Shown: positions 17,627 to 27,371, counted from the first letter of the stretch. The stretch: 64,000 bases of DNA from an uncultured Paracoccaceae bacterium (GCA_947493145.1 CANLPZ010000002.1:767364-831363); one strand, 5' to 3'. Made by a program: numbers and translations. The notes: generated by a model not told the origin, from the sequence alone.

Positions 17627-19573
17627 TTATCGCAAATCAGGCGCAGTTGCCTCGATGGAAAGGTCTTTGACAATATCGTCGAGCGCAACAACCTTTGTTT
17701 GTTTTTCACCCAAACGACGCAGGGTGGCGGTGCGCTCCTCAACTTCGCGGGCGCCAAGTGCCAAAATCACAGGGACTTTGCCCACTGAATGCTCTCGCAC
17801 TTTGTAGTTGATCTTTTCATTACGCAAATCTGCTTCGGCCCGAACACCCGCGGCACGTAACGCTTCAACGATTTCATTCGCATAATCATTCGCGTCTGAA
17901 ATGATTGTTGCAACGACCACTTGGCGCGGCGCCAACCAAAACGGTAACTTACCGGCGTGTTCTTCGATCAAGATGCCGATGAAACGTTCGAACGACCCCA
18001 AAGTTGCTCTATGCAACATAACGGGGCGGTGTTTCGCACCATCTTCTCCGACATAAGTGGCGTCCAAACGTTCAGGCAAATTGGCATCAACTTGTAACGT
18101 TCCGCATTGCCAGTTTCGGCCGATGGCATCCGTCAGAGTGAATTCCAACTTCGGCCCGTAAAACGCACCTTCACCTTCCAAAATTTCAAACTCGTGTCCT
18201 GCGGCGCGACAAGCCTCGCCCAAAGCTGTTTCCATATTGTCCCACGTTTCATCACTTCCGATCCGCTTTTCGGGGCGGGTGGACAGTTTTATGGCCCAGT
18301 CATGAAAACCAAGATCGGCATAAACTTCGGACAAGAAATCGATGAAAATTTTGGTTTCGTCGGCGATTTGGCTGTCTTCGCAGAAAATATGCCCGTCGTC
18401 TTGCGTAAAGCCTCGCACCCGCATGATCCCATGGAGCGCACCAGAGGGCTCATACCTGTTGCACGACCCAAATTCTGCCATCCGCAACGGCAAATCACGA
18501 TATGACTTTAGGCCTTGGTTAAAGACCTGAACGTGGCAGGGGCAATTCATCGGTTTAAGCGCATTCACAGCCTTTTCGCGGGCGTGCTCTTCGTCGACTT
18601 CGACGATAAACATATTTTCTTGGTATTTATCCCAGTGGCCAGAGGCTTCCCACAATTTGCGATCCACGACCTGCGGTGTGTTTACCTCGACATATCCGCC
18701 TTTGTCTTGCTTGCGTCGCATATAGTCTTGAAGCGTTGTGTAAACGCGCCACCCGTTTGGGTGCCAAAATACCTGACCCGGCGCTTCTTCTTGCATGTGG
18801 AATAAATCCATCTCGCGGCCTAATTTGCGATGGTCGCGCTTTGCGGCTTCTTCCAGCATGTTTAGATGTTTGCGCAAGCCTTCTTTGTTTTGAAAAGCAA
18901 CACCATAAATCCGTTGCAGCATCGCGCGGTCGCTGTCGCCGCGCCAATACGCACCGGCGATGGACATCAATCTGAACCCATCAGCGGGGACCTGTCCGGT
19001 GTGCTGCAAATGCGGCCCACGGCAAAGGTCCTGCCACTCACCATGCCAATACATGCGCAACGGTTCGTCACCCGGAATGCTGTCAATCAGCTCAACTTTA
19101 TAAGGCTCGTTTAGGTCTTCGTAATGTTTCACAGCGCGTGCGCGATCCCAGACCTCGGTGCGCACGGCATCACGCTTATTGATGATGTCTTTCATCTTTT
19201 TGGTGATGGTATCCAAATCTTCGGGGGTAAACGGCTCCGCGCGATCAAAGTCATAGTACCACCCATCTTTGATCACCGGACCAATGGTGACTTTCACGTC
19301 GGGCCAAATCTCTTGCACCGCCCGCGCCATGATATGGGCGCAGTCATGGCGGATCAATTCCAAAGCCTGTTCGTCGTCTTTCAGCGTGTGGATCGCAATC
19401 GAGGCATCGGCGTTAATCGGCCACGCCAAATCCCAATGTTCACCATTCACAGTTGCAGAGATCGCTTTTTTCCCAAGCGACGTTGAAATGCTCGCCGCGA
19501 CCTCCGCCGCAGTTACACCTGCGTCGTATTCACGTGAATTGCCATCGGGAAAAGTAAGAGAGATTTGAGCCAT
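17627..19573 (-). CDS. thrS: Threonyl-tRNA synthetase
   Basis: 648 residues with the full domain order: TGS domain (1-60, [16 protein letters not shown]), editing domain with the HDCAHIMA motif, class II catalytic core (RCEGEL-like region replaced by [10 protein letters not shown] and [27 protein letters not shown]) and a C-terminal anticodon-binding domain ([15 protein letters not shown]). The zinc ligands include the Cys in MNCPCH. It charges tRNA-Thr and edits mischarged Ser. The start at 19573 has a GGAGG site. It is a single gene with its own terminator; I saw no T-box-like leader. Confidence 0.97.
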   Translation of the reverse strand: MAQISLTFPDGNSREYDAGVTAAEVAASISTSLGKKAISATVNGEHWDLAWPINADASIAIHTLKDDEQALELIRHDCAHIMARAVQEIWPDVKVTIGPVIKDGWYYDFDRAEPFTPEDLDTITKKMKDIINKRDAVRTEVWDRARAVKHYEDLNEPYKVELIDSIPGDEPLRMYWHGEWQDLCRGPHLQHTGQVPADGFRLMSIAGAYWRGDSDRAMLQRIYGVAFQNKEGLRKHLNMLEEAAKRDHRKLGREMDLFHMQEEAPGQVFWHPNGWRVYTTLQDYMRRKQDKGGYVEVNTPQVVDRKLWEASGHWDKYQENMFIVEVDEEHAREKAVNALKPMNCPCHVQVFNQGLKSYRDLPLRMAEFGSCNRYEPSGALHGIMRVRGFTQDDGHIFCEDSQIADETKIFIDFLSEVYADLGFHDWAIKLSTRPEKRIGSDETWDNMETALGEACRAAGHEFEILEGEGAFYGPKLEFTLTDAIGRNWQCGTLQVDANLPERLDATYVGEDGAKHRPVMLHRATLGSFERFIGILIEEHAGKLPFWLAPRQVVVATIISDANDYANEIVEALRAAGVRAEADLRNEKINYKVREHSVGKVPVILALGAREVEERTATLRRLGEKQTKVVALDDIVKDLSIEATAPDLR

Positions 19574-19684
19574 CTTTGGGCCTCCTCGTCATTTTGACGC
19601 CTACGAAACGTCCGGTTGCGGGTTCATGTTCACGGCCTACATGCCGCGTTCTTAAGCACCCGTCAACCCATCTTCCAAATGGCT

Positions 19685-19706
19685 TAAATATCCCCGCCGG
19701 AGGCAT
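19685..19706 (-). repeat. Roseobacter-type intergenic 'GCCTCCGGCGGGGATATTT' element
   Basis: The minus strand reads ATGCCTCCGGCGGGGATATTTA in the gap upstream of thrS. From memory, near-identical GCCTCCGGCGGGGATATTT strings are frequent between genes in Rhodobacteraceae chromosomes. Only one copy is seen in this window, so repeat status is not shown here. Confidence 0.4.
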
Positions 19707-19771
19707 CCGTCATTTCCCCTTGCACCTGCCGTCTGCCTGTTGTGAAATTCGCGGTATCACAGGAGAGCCCC

Positions 19772-20521
19772 ATGACCCAACCCGATTTCCATACCACAGC
19801 CACAGGCCGCAAACTTGCCTATCATCAGACCGACGGAACTGGACCGGGGCTGGTCTTTCTGGGCGGGTTTAAATCCGACATGGAGGGGACCAAAGCGCTC
19901 TATCTGGAACAAAAATGCCGCGAAAACGGGCGTGCTTTTCTTCGGTTTGATTATTCGGGACATGGGCAATCGTCCGAAGATTTCACCGACGGTTGCATTG
20001 GTGATTGGGCAGAGGATGCGATGGATATCATCGCGGCGCTGACCCAAGGCCCCCAAATCATTGTTGGGTCATCGATGGGGGGATGGATTTCGTTGATCAT
20101 GGCCAAAACCATGCCAGAAAAATTCGCGGGTCTCGTGACCATTGCGGCGGCGCCAGATTTCACCGCCGATGGAATGTGGGACAGTTTTGATGACGCACAA
20201 AAGAAAGCCCTTGAAACTGACGGCCAGATTGCGCTGCCCTCTGAGTATGGCGACCCTTATATCATCACCAAAAAACTGATCGACGATGGAAATGACCAAT
20301 TGGTGCTGCGCGCGCCTTTGAATTTGCCTTTTCCAACACGGTTTTTGCAAGGCACGGCAGATGCAGAGGTGGATGTCAGCGTTGCGTATCGTCTGTTGGA
20401 CCACGCAACCGGCCCGAATATGCGTTTGGTTGTGTTAAAAGACGCCGATCACAGGTTTTCAGATCCAGAACCATTGCAACTGCTCGACGACGCAATTGAA
20501 AATGTTTTTCAACAGCTTTAG
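19772..20521 (+). CDS. Alpha/beta hydrolase, serine nucleophile intact
   Basis: 249 residues from MTQPDFHTTATGRKLAYHQ; an AGGAGAG site precedes the ATG at 19772. The nucleophile elbow is GSSMGGW (Ser101), and the catalytic His lies in DADHRFSDPEPL near the C-terminus. The FDYSGHGQSSEDF oxyanion/loop segment is typical of a small esterase/acyl-hydrolase subgroup. It looks cytoplasmic, with no signal peptide. The substrate is unknown. It is the first of three alpha/beta hydrolases within 4 kb, separated by an MFS carrier gene. Confidence 0.87.
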   Translation: MTQPDFHTTATGRKLAYHQTDGTGPGLVFLGGFKSDMEGTKALYLEQKCRENGRAFLRFDYSGHGQSSEDFTDGCIGDWAEDAMDIIAALTQGPQIIVGSSMGGWISLIMAKTMPEKFAGLVTIAAAPDFTADGMWDSFDDAQKKALETDGQIALPSEYGDPYIITKKLIDDGNDQLVLRAPLNLPFPTRFLQGTADAEVDVSVAYRLLDHATGPNMRLVVLKDADHRFSDPEPLQLLDDAIENVFQQL

Positions 20522-20611
20522 CCCCGTCCACAGCCTGTGACGTGAGGTTTCCTTTGGGAATCGCACCTCCCCATGAGACAGTTGATCAAAATCGCTGTCG
20601 GGGAGGGACAT

Positions 20612-21949
20612 ATGGCGCTTTCAATGGGACAAAAGGCTGGCTGGGGATTGGCCGATATGGGCATTGTTGTCTTTGTCGTGGTCAAACAGCTTTTGGTATT
20701 GGCGTATTTGACGTCCTATCTGGGTGTTCCAATTGGGATTGCGGGGTGGGTGACAACATCGATCCTGATTTTCGATATCATGACCGACCCGTTGGTTGGC
20801 TATTTTTCCGATAAAACACACAGCCGGTGGGGGCGGCGCGTCCCGTGGATGGCCATTGGTGCGTTGATTTTGGCGGTCGCGATGGTGGGGCTGTTTTCTG
20901 TGCCTGCAAATTTGACAGGAATACCAGCACTGCCATGGGTCATTGGTTTTTTTGTTTTGTCGACGATCGGGTTCACAATGGTAGCCATTCCTTATGGTGC
21001 CACAGCAGGTGAAATGACCCAAGATCCCCACGAACGCAGCCAAATGACCGCGTGGCGCATGGGGTTTGCCAGTGTTGGTATCCTTGTGGGCGGGGCGTTG
21101 ATCCCCGGATTGGCCGCCGGCATGGGCCATTCAAAGGCAACATTGGCTGTCGCCCCCTTGGTCGTTGGCGCGATTTGGTTGTCCATCCTGTTCACCCGAA
21201 ACGCCCCGCGCATTGAAGAACCGTCAACGCAATCTTTTTCCGCCATGATCGGGTTGGTTCTGTCAAACCGCGCGTTTTCAATCTTAACGGTTTTGTATGG
21301 CGTCATGACCTTGGCAATTGCGACAATAACTGCGGGGCTACCGTTTGCAGCGATTTATTTGATTATGGACAGCGGGGACACGATGCTATCGGGGGCGGCA
21401 AAGACGTTAACCGTTTTGTCACTAATGTTTGCGGCCTTTGTCGTCGGGTCAATATTAAGCCAAGCGGTTTGGGTCCTCCTGTCGCGGCGACTGGGTAAAC
21501 TTGGGGCGCTTATCCTTGGATTGGCCTTATACATTGTTCTCCTCTTTGGGCTTTATGTCTCGCTGCCATCGACGAATGTCAGCTTCATCGCGCTGTTGTT
21601 TGTTTTTGCGGGCATGACCAACGGGGCCTATCAACAAATTCCATGGGCGATCTACCCAGATCTGATGGATGTCACCCGTCGCGAAACCGGCGAAGCCATC
21701 GAAGGCGCGTTTTCTGCACTTTGGCTGTTTGGGCAAAAGGTCGCGAACGCGATCGCGCCTTTGATCCTGACACAGATTTTGGCTGTCTACGGATGGTTGG
21801 AAACCACCCAAGGCGAGGTGGCGCAATCAGAAACTGCGCTTGAAGCCCTACGGATATCTGTGACACTGTTGCCTGCGGGGATTTTGGCGTTGGCCATCCT
21901 CTCTTTGGTCTTTGTCTATAAACCGGCGGCGTCACGTGTCCTTCGATGA
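20612..21949 (+). CDS. MFS transporter, GPH (glycoside-pentoside-hexuronide)-like cation symporter
   Basis: About 445 residues from MALSMGQKAGWGLADMG, with a strong GGGGAGGG ribosome-binding site ahead of the ATG at 20612. Roughly twelve transmembrane helices are visible. The motifs DIMTDPLVGYFSDKTHSRWGRRVPW after helix 2 and AIPYGATAGEMTQDPHERSQMTAWRMGFA are signatures of the GPH/MelB family (Na+ or H+ symport of sugars and related compounds). Substrate unknown. The next hydrolase gene starts inside its last codons, so they are probably co-expressed and may act on the same imported ester or glycoside; that link is inference. Confidence 0.88.
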   Translation: MALSMGQKAGWGLADMGIVVFVVVKQLLVLAYLTSYLGVPIGIAGWVTTSILIFDIMTDPLVGYFSDKTHSRWGRRVPWMAIGALILAVAMVGLFSVPANLTGIPALPWVIGFFVLSTIGFTMVAIPYGATAGEMTQDPHERSQMTAWRMGFASVGILVGGALIPGLAAGMGHSKATLAVAPLVVGAIWLSILFTRNAPRIEEPSTQSFSAMIGLVLSNRAFSILTVLYGVMTLAIATITAGLPFAAIYLIMDSGDTMLSGAAKTLTVLSLMFAAFVVGSILSQAVWVLLSRRLGKLGALILGLALYIVLLFGLYVSLPSTNVSFIALLFVFAGMTNGAYQQIPWAIYPDLMDVTRRETGEAIEGAFSALWLFGQKVANAIAPLILTQILAVYGWLETTQGEVAQSETALEALRISVTLLPAGILALAILSLVFVYKPAASRVLR

Positions 21950-22820
21950 ACTTAAACACCTTGAAACTGACCTTGCCACGTCAGAGGCGCGCATTCCGAA
22001 TTTGCGCCCCGATTGTGCGAAAGAAGTGGTTTGGGCCGACGCACCGGCCGTGCAAACGGATCTTAGCATCGTCTATGTCCATGGGTTTTCCGCGACCAAA
22101 CACGAAATACGGCCGGTTCCTGACCAGATTGCCACGGCACTGGGGGCCAATGTGTTTTACACACGCTTGGATGGTCATGGCCAAAATGGTGCCGCCATGG
22201 GGGACGCCACCGCAGCGGCGTGGCGGGACACAACGCGCGAGGCCCTAAAAATCGGGCGTTTGATCGGAAAACGCGTGATTGTTATGGGGTGTTCCACCGG
22301 CTGTCCGCTGTTGCACGACGCAGTTGCCGAAAACGGCGCTGATATCGCCGCCATACTCCATGTCAGTCCCAATTTCGGTATCCGGCATCCGATGGCGAAA
22401 ACACTGTTGCGGTTGCCCTTTGTGCGTCGTTGGGGACCCATCGTAATGGGACGTGAACGTTCGTTCGATCCGATCAGCGCGGCACATCGTGCCTATTGGA
22501 CGACTAAATACCCGACCAAAGCCGTGTTTGCGATGGACGACGCCGTTCGCGCAGCATGGCGCGCGGATGCAGGCGCAATTACAATGCCAACATTGATGTG
22601 GTTCAGCGAAAAGGATCGGGTGGTTGATCCAAAAGAAACGCATCGTATGGCATCGAAAATTTCGGGGCCGGTTACGTTGCATTCGCCTATATTATCCGCA
22701 CAGGATGACGTAAATTCACATGTCATTTTGGGCGATGTTTTCAGCCCAAACCAAACCGAATCCGCGGTCGCTTTTATGACAGATTGGCTGATGGGGCGGC
22801 TAAACCCCGCCACGCGGTAG
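21936..22820 (+). CDS. Alpha/beta hydrolase
   Basis: About 294 residues starting at a GTG (21936) that overlaps the last 14 bp of the MFS gene. The core begins with IVYVHGFSATKHEIRPVPDQIA (oxyanion loop HGFSA) and has the nucleophile elbow VIVMGCSTGCPLL (GCSTG). The acid is probably in the MWFSEKDRVVDPKET segment (D), and the His in the later QDDVNSHVILGD region. The MATCH to carboxylesterase/monoacylglycerol-lipase-like folds is general; the substrate is not predictable. Translational coupling to the transporter suggests the two act together on an imported compound. Confidence 0.85.
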   Translation: MSFDELKHLETDLATSEARIPNLRPDCAKEVVWADAPAVQTDLSIVYVHGFSATKHEIRPVPDQIATALGANVFYTRLDGHGQNGAAMGDATAAAWRDTTREALKIGRLIGKRVIVMGCSTGCPLLHDAVAENGADIAAILHVSPNFGIRHPMAKTLLRLPFVRRWGPIVMGRERSFDPISAAHRAYWTTKYPTKAVFAMDDAVRAAWRADAGAITMPTLMWFSEKDRVVDPKETHRMASKISGPVTLHSPILSAQDDVNSHVILGDVFSPNQTESAVAFMTDWLMGRLNPATR

Positions 22821-22905
22821 GGTGGTTGCAATTCCCTCGGCTTTTCCACTTGTTTGAGGGCGGCTTTACCGCCAAGATGCGGTCAAAACAATACAGAGGC
22901 CGAAA

Positions 22906-23616
22906 ATGAGCGAACCCATCGTGTTATTGCCCACAATGATGAGCGATGCCCGACTGTTCGGTCCGCAAATTGCGGCGCTTTCACACCAGTATTCTGTGCA
23001 TCTGGCCCCCGTCACCCAAGGCGAACGGGTCGAAGAAATCGCATCAGGTTTAATGACGTCGTTGCCTGCGAAATTCGCCCTTGTCGGCCACGGGTTTGGA
23101 GCGGTGATCGCGATGGAAATTTTACGGCGTGCGCCGGATCGCGTCACACGCGTTTGTTTAATGGATACGCACCCGTTGAATGAAACACCACAGGTTGCCT
23201 CTGCGCGCGAGCCGCAAATTATCGCCGCACGGATGGGGCGGCTTGATGATGCGCTGGCCGAAGATTTAAAACCCGAATTTTTTGCGCCAACCCCGTACCG
23301 CCAAGAAATCATTGAACTGGCGATGCAGATGGGGCGTGATCTGGGCAGCGTTGTTTATGAAAAACAAGCCCGCGCAATGCAGCGCCGGCGCGACCAACAG
23401 CGCACGCTGCGTGAAATTCGAATGCCTGCGCTGATTATGTGTGGTCAATACGATACTGTTTACCCGATAAAACGGCATAGTTTTATGGCCGAACTTATCC
23501 CTTACGCTAAGCTGAAGATCATCGAAAACGCAGGCCTAATGCCGACTTTGGAACAGCCAGATATTGTGACTGACGCCATCATCGAATGGATGCGACAACC
23601 ACTGGTTTTACAATAG
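22906..23616 (+). CDS. Alpha/beta-hydrolase-fold protein lacking catalytic Ser and His (probable pseudoenzyme)
   Basis: 236 residues with an ordinary hydrolase layout, but the nucleophile elbow reads LVGHGFGAVIAM, with Gly63 where Ser belongs (GHSFGG type). The usual catalytic-His segment NAGHMPTLEQP reads NAGLMPTLEQP (Leu211). The acid-region GQYDTVYP (Asp182) is kept. Both changes are clear in the DNA (cac-ggg-ttt and ggc-cta-atg), with no frameshift or stop, so the gene is intact but apparently not a serine hydrolase. It may bind a ligand or regulate a partner. The gene is separate from the previous hydrolase by an 85-bp gap and ends just before phaZ. Confidence 0.85.
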   Translation: MSEPIVLLPTMMSDARLFGPQIAALSHQYSVHLAPVTQGERVEEIASGLMTSLPAKFALVGHGFGAVIAMEILRRAPDRVTRVCLMDTHPLNETPQVASAREPQIIAARMGRLDDALAEDLKPEFFAPTPYRQEIIELAMQMGRDLGSVVYEKQARAMQRRRDQQRTLREIRMPALIMCGQYDTVYPIKRHSFMAELIPYAKLKIIENAGLMPTLEQPDIVTDAIIEWMRQPLVLQ

Positions 23617-23631
23617 GTTACGACCGTAAGG

Positions 23632-24861
23632 TTATGCGTTGGAATCGATGAATTCCATGACCAACGGACGAATATTGTTGCGCCAGCTTCGGCCTGCAAA
23701 AATACCATAGTGCCCAGCACCAGGTTCCACATGGGCGGCCTTTTTGTCGGCGGGTAGTCCGGTCAACAGATCAAGCGCGGCCAGACATTGGCCCGGGGCG
23801 CTGATGTCATCCTTTTCGCCTTCAACAATCTTTACCGCAACATCGGTAATTGCGGCAAAATCAACCGGCGTCCCGCGGACAACAAATTTATTGTCTGCAA
23901 TTTCACGGTTTTTGAAAATGCGCTCAACAGTCGACAAATAAAATTCTGCGGTCATGTCCATGACTGCAAGATATTCATCGTAGAACCGGTTGTGTTTGTC
24001 ATGTTCAGACGCTTCGCCCTTTGCCACGCGCATGATTTGATTTGAAAATGCATTCGAATGTGTTTCAGCGTTCATCGACATGAAAGACGCCAGTTGCAAA
24101 AGACCCGGATAAACCATTCGACCAACACCGGCATTTTGAAAGCCAACTTGTTGGATCATTGTTTGTTCCAATTGCCCCATTGTGACGCGGTGGCCAAAGT
24201 CAGTGACGTCGGTCGGGTTTGCGTCCGCGTCAACGGGTCCGCCGATCAACGTCAGGGTCTTGGGCTGCGATTTCGGATCCTCACCCGCCAAGAACGCTGT
24301 TGCGGCCAAAGCCAATGGAACCGGCTGACAAACAGCGATTACGTGGGTGTCTGGGCCCAGTTCACGCATGAAGTCGATCAAATATTCGGTGTAATCTTCG
24401 ATGTCGAACTTGCCCTGTGACACAGGAATGTCACGGGCATTGTGCCAATCGGTGATATAGACTTCGCAATCGGGTAGCATCGAAATAACGGTTGACCGCA
24501 ACAGCGTGGCATAGTGGCCAGACATCGGCGCAACAAGCAAAACGCGCCGCGGCATCGGTGCGCGACCTTGGACCTGAAAATGGATCAAATCACCAAAGGG
24601 TCGGGCGATGACCGTTTCGATTTCGACCAGATGATCACGACCATCTTCGCCGGTCACGACGGGAATGTTCCAATCGGGTTTCAAAATCATACGGGCAAAC
24701 GTGCGTTCCGTGACTTCGCCCCATGCTTTCATCCATTCCAAGGCGGGATTGGGAAACATGGACACAGCTGGATAAGACGCAAACGCAAGCGCAGAGGCCC
24801 CGAGCCATTGATTTGTATTGCGGGTCGCTTCCATCAAATCATAGGTCATCATGTATTTCAT
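23632..24861 (-). CDS. phaZ: Intracellular polyhydroxyalkanoate depolymerase
   Basis: 409 residues. The segment HVIAVCQPVPLALAATAFL places a Cys (C178) at the nucleophile elbow, as in intracellular PHB depolymerases (PhaZ1 type), which lack the serine lipase box. The family C-terminus ETGAGHYGIFAGRSWR is matched by EPGAGHYGIFAGRSWRNNIRP, with the catalytic His. No signal peptide, so it works on granules in the cytoplasm, releasing 3-hydroxybutyrate. It is divergent from phaC with 117 bp between the starts, holding a candidate PhaR site. The ATG at 24861 has an AGAGGGA ribosome-binding site. Confidence 0.94.
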   Translation of the reverse strand: MKYMMTYDLMEATRNTNQWLGASALAFASYPAVSMFPNPALEWMKAWGEVTERTFARMILKPDWNIPVVTGEDGRDHLVEIETVIARPFGDLIHFQVQGRAPMPRRVLLVAPMSGHYATLLRSTVISMLPDCEVYITDWHNARDIPVSQGKFDIEDYTEYLIDFMRELGPDTHVIAVCQPVPLALAATAFLAGEDPKSQPKTLTLIGGPVDADANPTDVTDFGHRVTMGQLEQTMIQQVGFQNAGVGRMVYPGLLQLASFMSMNAETHSNAFSNQIMRVAKGEASEHDKHNRFYDEYLAVMDMTAEFYLSTVERIFKNREIADNKFVVRGTPVDFAAITDVAVKIVEGEKDDISAPGQCLAALDLLTGLPADKKAAHVEPGAGHYGIFAGRSWRNNIRPLVMEFIDSNA

Positions 24862-24947
24862 ACTGGTTCCCTCTTGCGCCTGTTCAACCTGTGGTTACTG
24901 TGGGGTCAGACGATTGGTCTGTTTTTGGCAGTAAATCGTAAAATTGC

Positions 24948-24957
24948 TGCACGTGCA
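24948..24957. promoter_or_regulatory. Candidate PhaR site between phaZ and phaC
   Basis: Perfect 10-bp palindrome TGCACGTGCA, within CTGC-ACGT-GCAA, 22 bp upstream of the phaC start. It resembles the TGC/GCA-type PhaR operators beside phaP. Confidence 0.4.
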
Positions 24958-24978
24958 AAATAGGCAGAGAAACGACAG

Positions 24979-26784
24979 ATGACAACTGAATCTTCAAAAA
25001 ATCCGGAAAATTTCCCTGAAAACAAGGTCAAGTTGGAAGAAAATTTAAAACGAATTGAAGAGCTTAGCGCGCGTTTGATGCAAGTTATGTCGCACCGCAG
25101 CGAGCCGCGTTCGTCGCTTCAAGGGCCCGGATCCGAGCTTTATGTACGTGCGGCGTCCGCGTTTGTCGCGCAAATGATGGAAAATCCGTCAAAGGTCGTG
25201 GAACATCAAATCGGATATTGGGGCAAATCGCTGCGACACTATTTAGAGGCGAACCAGAAATTATCAGAAGGCAAACTTGAAGCGCCCCAAGATCGTGTTC
25301 AAAAAGACAAACGGTTTTCAAATCCGCTTTGGGACAATCATCCGTATTTTAATTTTTTGAAACAGCAATATTTGTTGAATGCCGAAGCTGTTGAAAATGC
25401 GGTTGGTGATCTGGATGGTCTGGATGTCACAGAACAAAAACGGATCGATTTTTTTTCGCGTCAGATCGTAGATATGTTTTCGCCGTCAAACTTTTTGGGC
25501 ACAAATCCCGACGCTTTGGCGCGCGCCGCCGAAACGGACGGTCAATCCTTGGTCGATGGGTTGGAAAATCTGGTAAGCGATTTGGAAGCAAACGACGGAA
25601 ATCTTCAAGTCACACTGGCAGATAAAAACGCGTTCCATGTTGGCGAAAACCTCGCCACGACACCTGGCAAAGTCGTTTTCCGCAATCGGATGTTTGAATT
25701 AATCCAATATACACCGACGACGAAAGAGGTACACGACATCCCGCTGGTGATCTTTCCGCCGTGGATCAACAAATTCTACGTTTTGGATCTGAAAGAAAAA
25801 AACAGCCTGATAAAATGGATTGTGGACCAAGGGTTCACTTTGTTTGTGGTGTCATGGGTCAACCCCAATGCCAGTTATTTTGATGTCTCGTTGGATAATT
25901 ATATCAACGATGGATATCTAACCGCCATTGATGTCGCCAAATCCATTTGTGGAACCAAATCGGTGAATGCCGTTGGATATTGCATCGGTGGCACGACTTT
26001 GAGTCTGGCACTGGCGTTGCAATCAAAACGCGGCACAGATGATATCGGGGCCGCAACCTTGTTTACCACAATGACGGATTTCAGCGATCAGGGCGAGATG
26101 TCCGTTTTTTTGAATGACGATTTCGTCGACGGGATCGAGGAAGAGGTCATCGAAAAAGGATATCTGGACAGCTATTTCATGTCCCGCACGTTTAGCTTTT
26201 TGCGCAGCAACGACCTTATTTATGGACCGGCGATTAAAAGTTATATGATGGGGCAGGCGCCGCCTGCGTTTGATTTACTTTACTGGAATGGTGACAGCAC
26301 CAACCTGCCTGGGAAAATGGCGATCCAATATCTACGCGATCTTTGTCAAAATAACCTTTTTGCGTCTTCGAAAATTTCGATCTGCGGCGAAGAGCTATCC
26401 CTGAAAGATGTGCAAACACCGGTTTTCGCTATTGGGTGTGAAACAGATCACATCGCCGCATGGGACGCGAGTTTAAAGGGCGTTTCGCAAATGTCGGCAA
26501 CGGACAAAACATATGTTCTAAGCCAATCTGGGCATATCGCTGGGATCGTTAATCCACCGTCAAAGAATAAATATGGCCATTATACAAATACGGATTTTTC
26601 GGGGACACCTGACGCGTGGAAAGTCGGCGCGGAATTTCACGAAGGCTCTTGGTGGCCGCGCTGGAAGGAGTGGTTGGCTGATAAATCTGGACCATTGGTT
26701 CCTGCTCGGACAGAAGGTTCTGACGCGTATCCTGTGCTTGGAAACGCGCCTGGGCAGTATGTTCTGGAAGGTGCGGCACCTTAA
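24979..26784 (+). CDS. phaC: Class I polyhydroxyalkanoate synthase
   Basis: 601 residues, normal for a class I synthase. The lipase-like box is GYCIGGTT with the active Cys335; the other triad members are Asp490 (IGCETDHIAAW) and His519 (QSGHIAGIVNPP). The conserved WGKSLRHY and PPWINKFYVLDL blocks are present. The enzyme polymerises (R)-3-hydroxyacyl-CoA, mainly 3-hydroxybutyryl-CoA, at the granule surface. The N-terminal ~100 residues are variable as usual. No partner PhaE is present, as expected for class I. The phasin and PhaR genes follow downstream in the same direction. Confidence 0.97.
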   Translation: MTTESSKNPENFPENKVKLEENLKRIEELSARLMQVMSHRSEPRSSLQGPGSELYVRAASAFVAQMMENPSKVVEHQIGYWGKSLRHYLEANQKLSEGKLEAPQDRVQKDKRFSNPLWDNHPYFNFLKQQYLLNAEAVENAVGDLDGLDVTEQKRIDFFSRQIVDMFSPSNFLGTNPDALARAAETDGQSLVDGLENLVSDLEANDGNLQVTLADKNAFHVGENLATTPGKVVFRNRMFELIQYTPTTKEVHDIPLVIFPPWINKFYVLDLKEKNSLIKWIVDQGFTLFVVSWVNPNASYFDVSLDNYINDGYLTAIDVAKSICGTKSVNAVGYCIGGTTLSLALALQSKRGTDDIGAATLFTTMTDFSDQGEMSVFLNDDFVDGIEEEVIEKGYLDSYFMSRTFSFLRSNDLIYGPAIKSYMMGQAPPAFDLLYWNGDSTNLPGKMAIQYLRDLCQNNLFASSKISICGEELSLKDVQTPVFAIGCETDHIAAWDASLKGVSQMSATDKTYVLSQSGHIAGIVNPPSKNKYGHYTNTDFSGTPDAWKVGAEFHEGSWWPRWKEWLADKSGPLVPARTEGSDAYPVLGNAPGQYVLEGAAP

Positions 26785-26801
26785 GGTTGAAATTTTTTTC
26801 G

Positions 26802-26812
26802 CTGCAATGCAG
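26802..26812. promoter_or_regulatory. PhaR operator CTGC-AAT-GCAG
   Basis: Exact match to the CTGC-N3-GCAG pattern I recall for PhaR sites of Paracoccus and Rhodobacter relatives. It lies upstream of the -35 region of phaP, 106 bp before the start codon. Confidence 0.65.
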
Positions 26813-26820
26813 AAAAAGAC

Positions 26821-26849
26821 TTGAAATGCTGCGTCGCAGCATGCATATT
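26821..26849 (+). promoter_or_regulatory. phaP promoter with embedded PhaR palindrome
   Basis: TTGAAA (26821-26826) and CATATT (26844-26849) form a -35/-10 pair with a 17-bp spacer. The spacer is filled by a perfect palindrome ATGCTGC-GTC-GCAGCAT (26826-26842) containing CTGC-GTC-GCAG. A repressor bound here would block RNA polymerase directly, which fits PhaR control of phasin. Confidence 0.6.
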
Positions 26850-26917
26850 GTATTCAAGACAACGTAACGCGGCACCTCCCGAATTCCTCCCAGCCGCATC
26901 TGATTAGGATTGATACA

Positions 26918-27361
26918 ATGGCAAACTCACAAGATTTCACAGCGATGTTCAAAGATATGTTCGGCGCGTTCCCTGTGGACACAAAAGCGTTCGACGAAGC
27001 ATTCAAGACATCTGCGACACTTAGCGAAAAAATGTCAAAAGTTGCTTTGCAAGCTGCAGAAAAATCAACTGAAATCGCATCTGTCTGGACAAAAGACACG
27101 TTGACAAAAGTGTCTGAAGTTTCTTCTGCAAAAGCCGAGCCAGCTGATTATTCAAAAGCAATGACAGATTTCGCGTCTACGCAAGCTGAAGCAGCTGCTG
27201 AACACATGGCTGCATTCGCAGAAGTTGCGAAAAAAGTTCAAGTTGAAACAGTTGAATTGATGTTGGCCGCTGGCAAAGACATCTCTGAAGATGCTCAAGA
27301 AGCTGTTAAAAAAGCAACTGACGAAGTTACAAAAGCTGCGAAAAAAGCGACAGCTAAGTAA
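26918..27361 (+). CDS. phaP: Phasin (PHA granule-associated protein)
   Basis: 147 residues, no signal peptide, almost entirely helical and rich in Ala, Lys, Glu and Thr. It has amphipathic repeats (TEIASVWTKDTLTKVSEVSSAKAE, VKKATDEVTKAAKKATAK) that match phasin_2-type proteins. It coats PHA granules and controls their size and number. Upstream are two CTGC-N3-GCAG operators and a promoter; downstream are two stem-loops, so this is a separately controlled, strongly terminated, highly expressed gene. The ATG at 26918 has an AGGAT ribosome-binding site. The phaR gene follows 139 bp on. Confidence 0.92.
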   Translation: MANSQDFTAMFKDMFGAFPVDTKAFDEAFKTSATLSEKMSKVALQAAEKSTEIASVWTKDTLTKVSEVSSAKAEPADYSKAMTDFASTQAEAAAEHMAAFAEVAKKVQVETVELMLAAGKDISEDAQEAVKKATDEVTKAAKKATAK

Positions 27362-27371
27362 ATTCGGTTTC

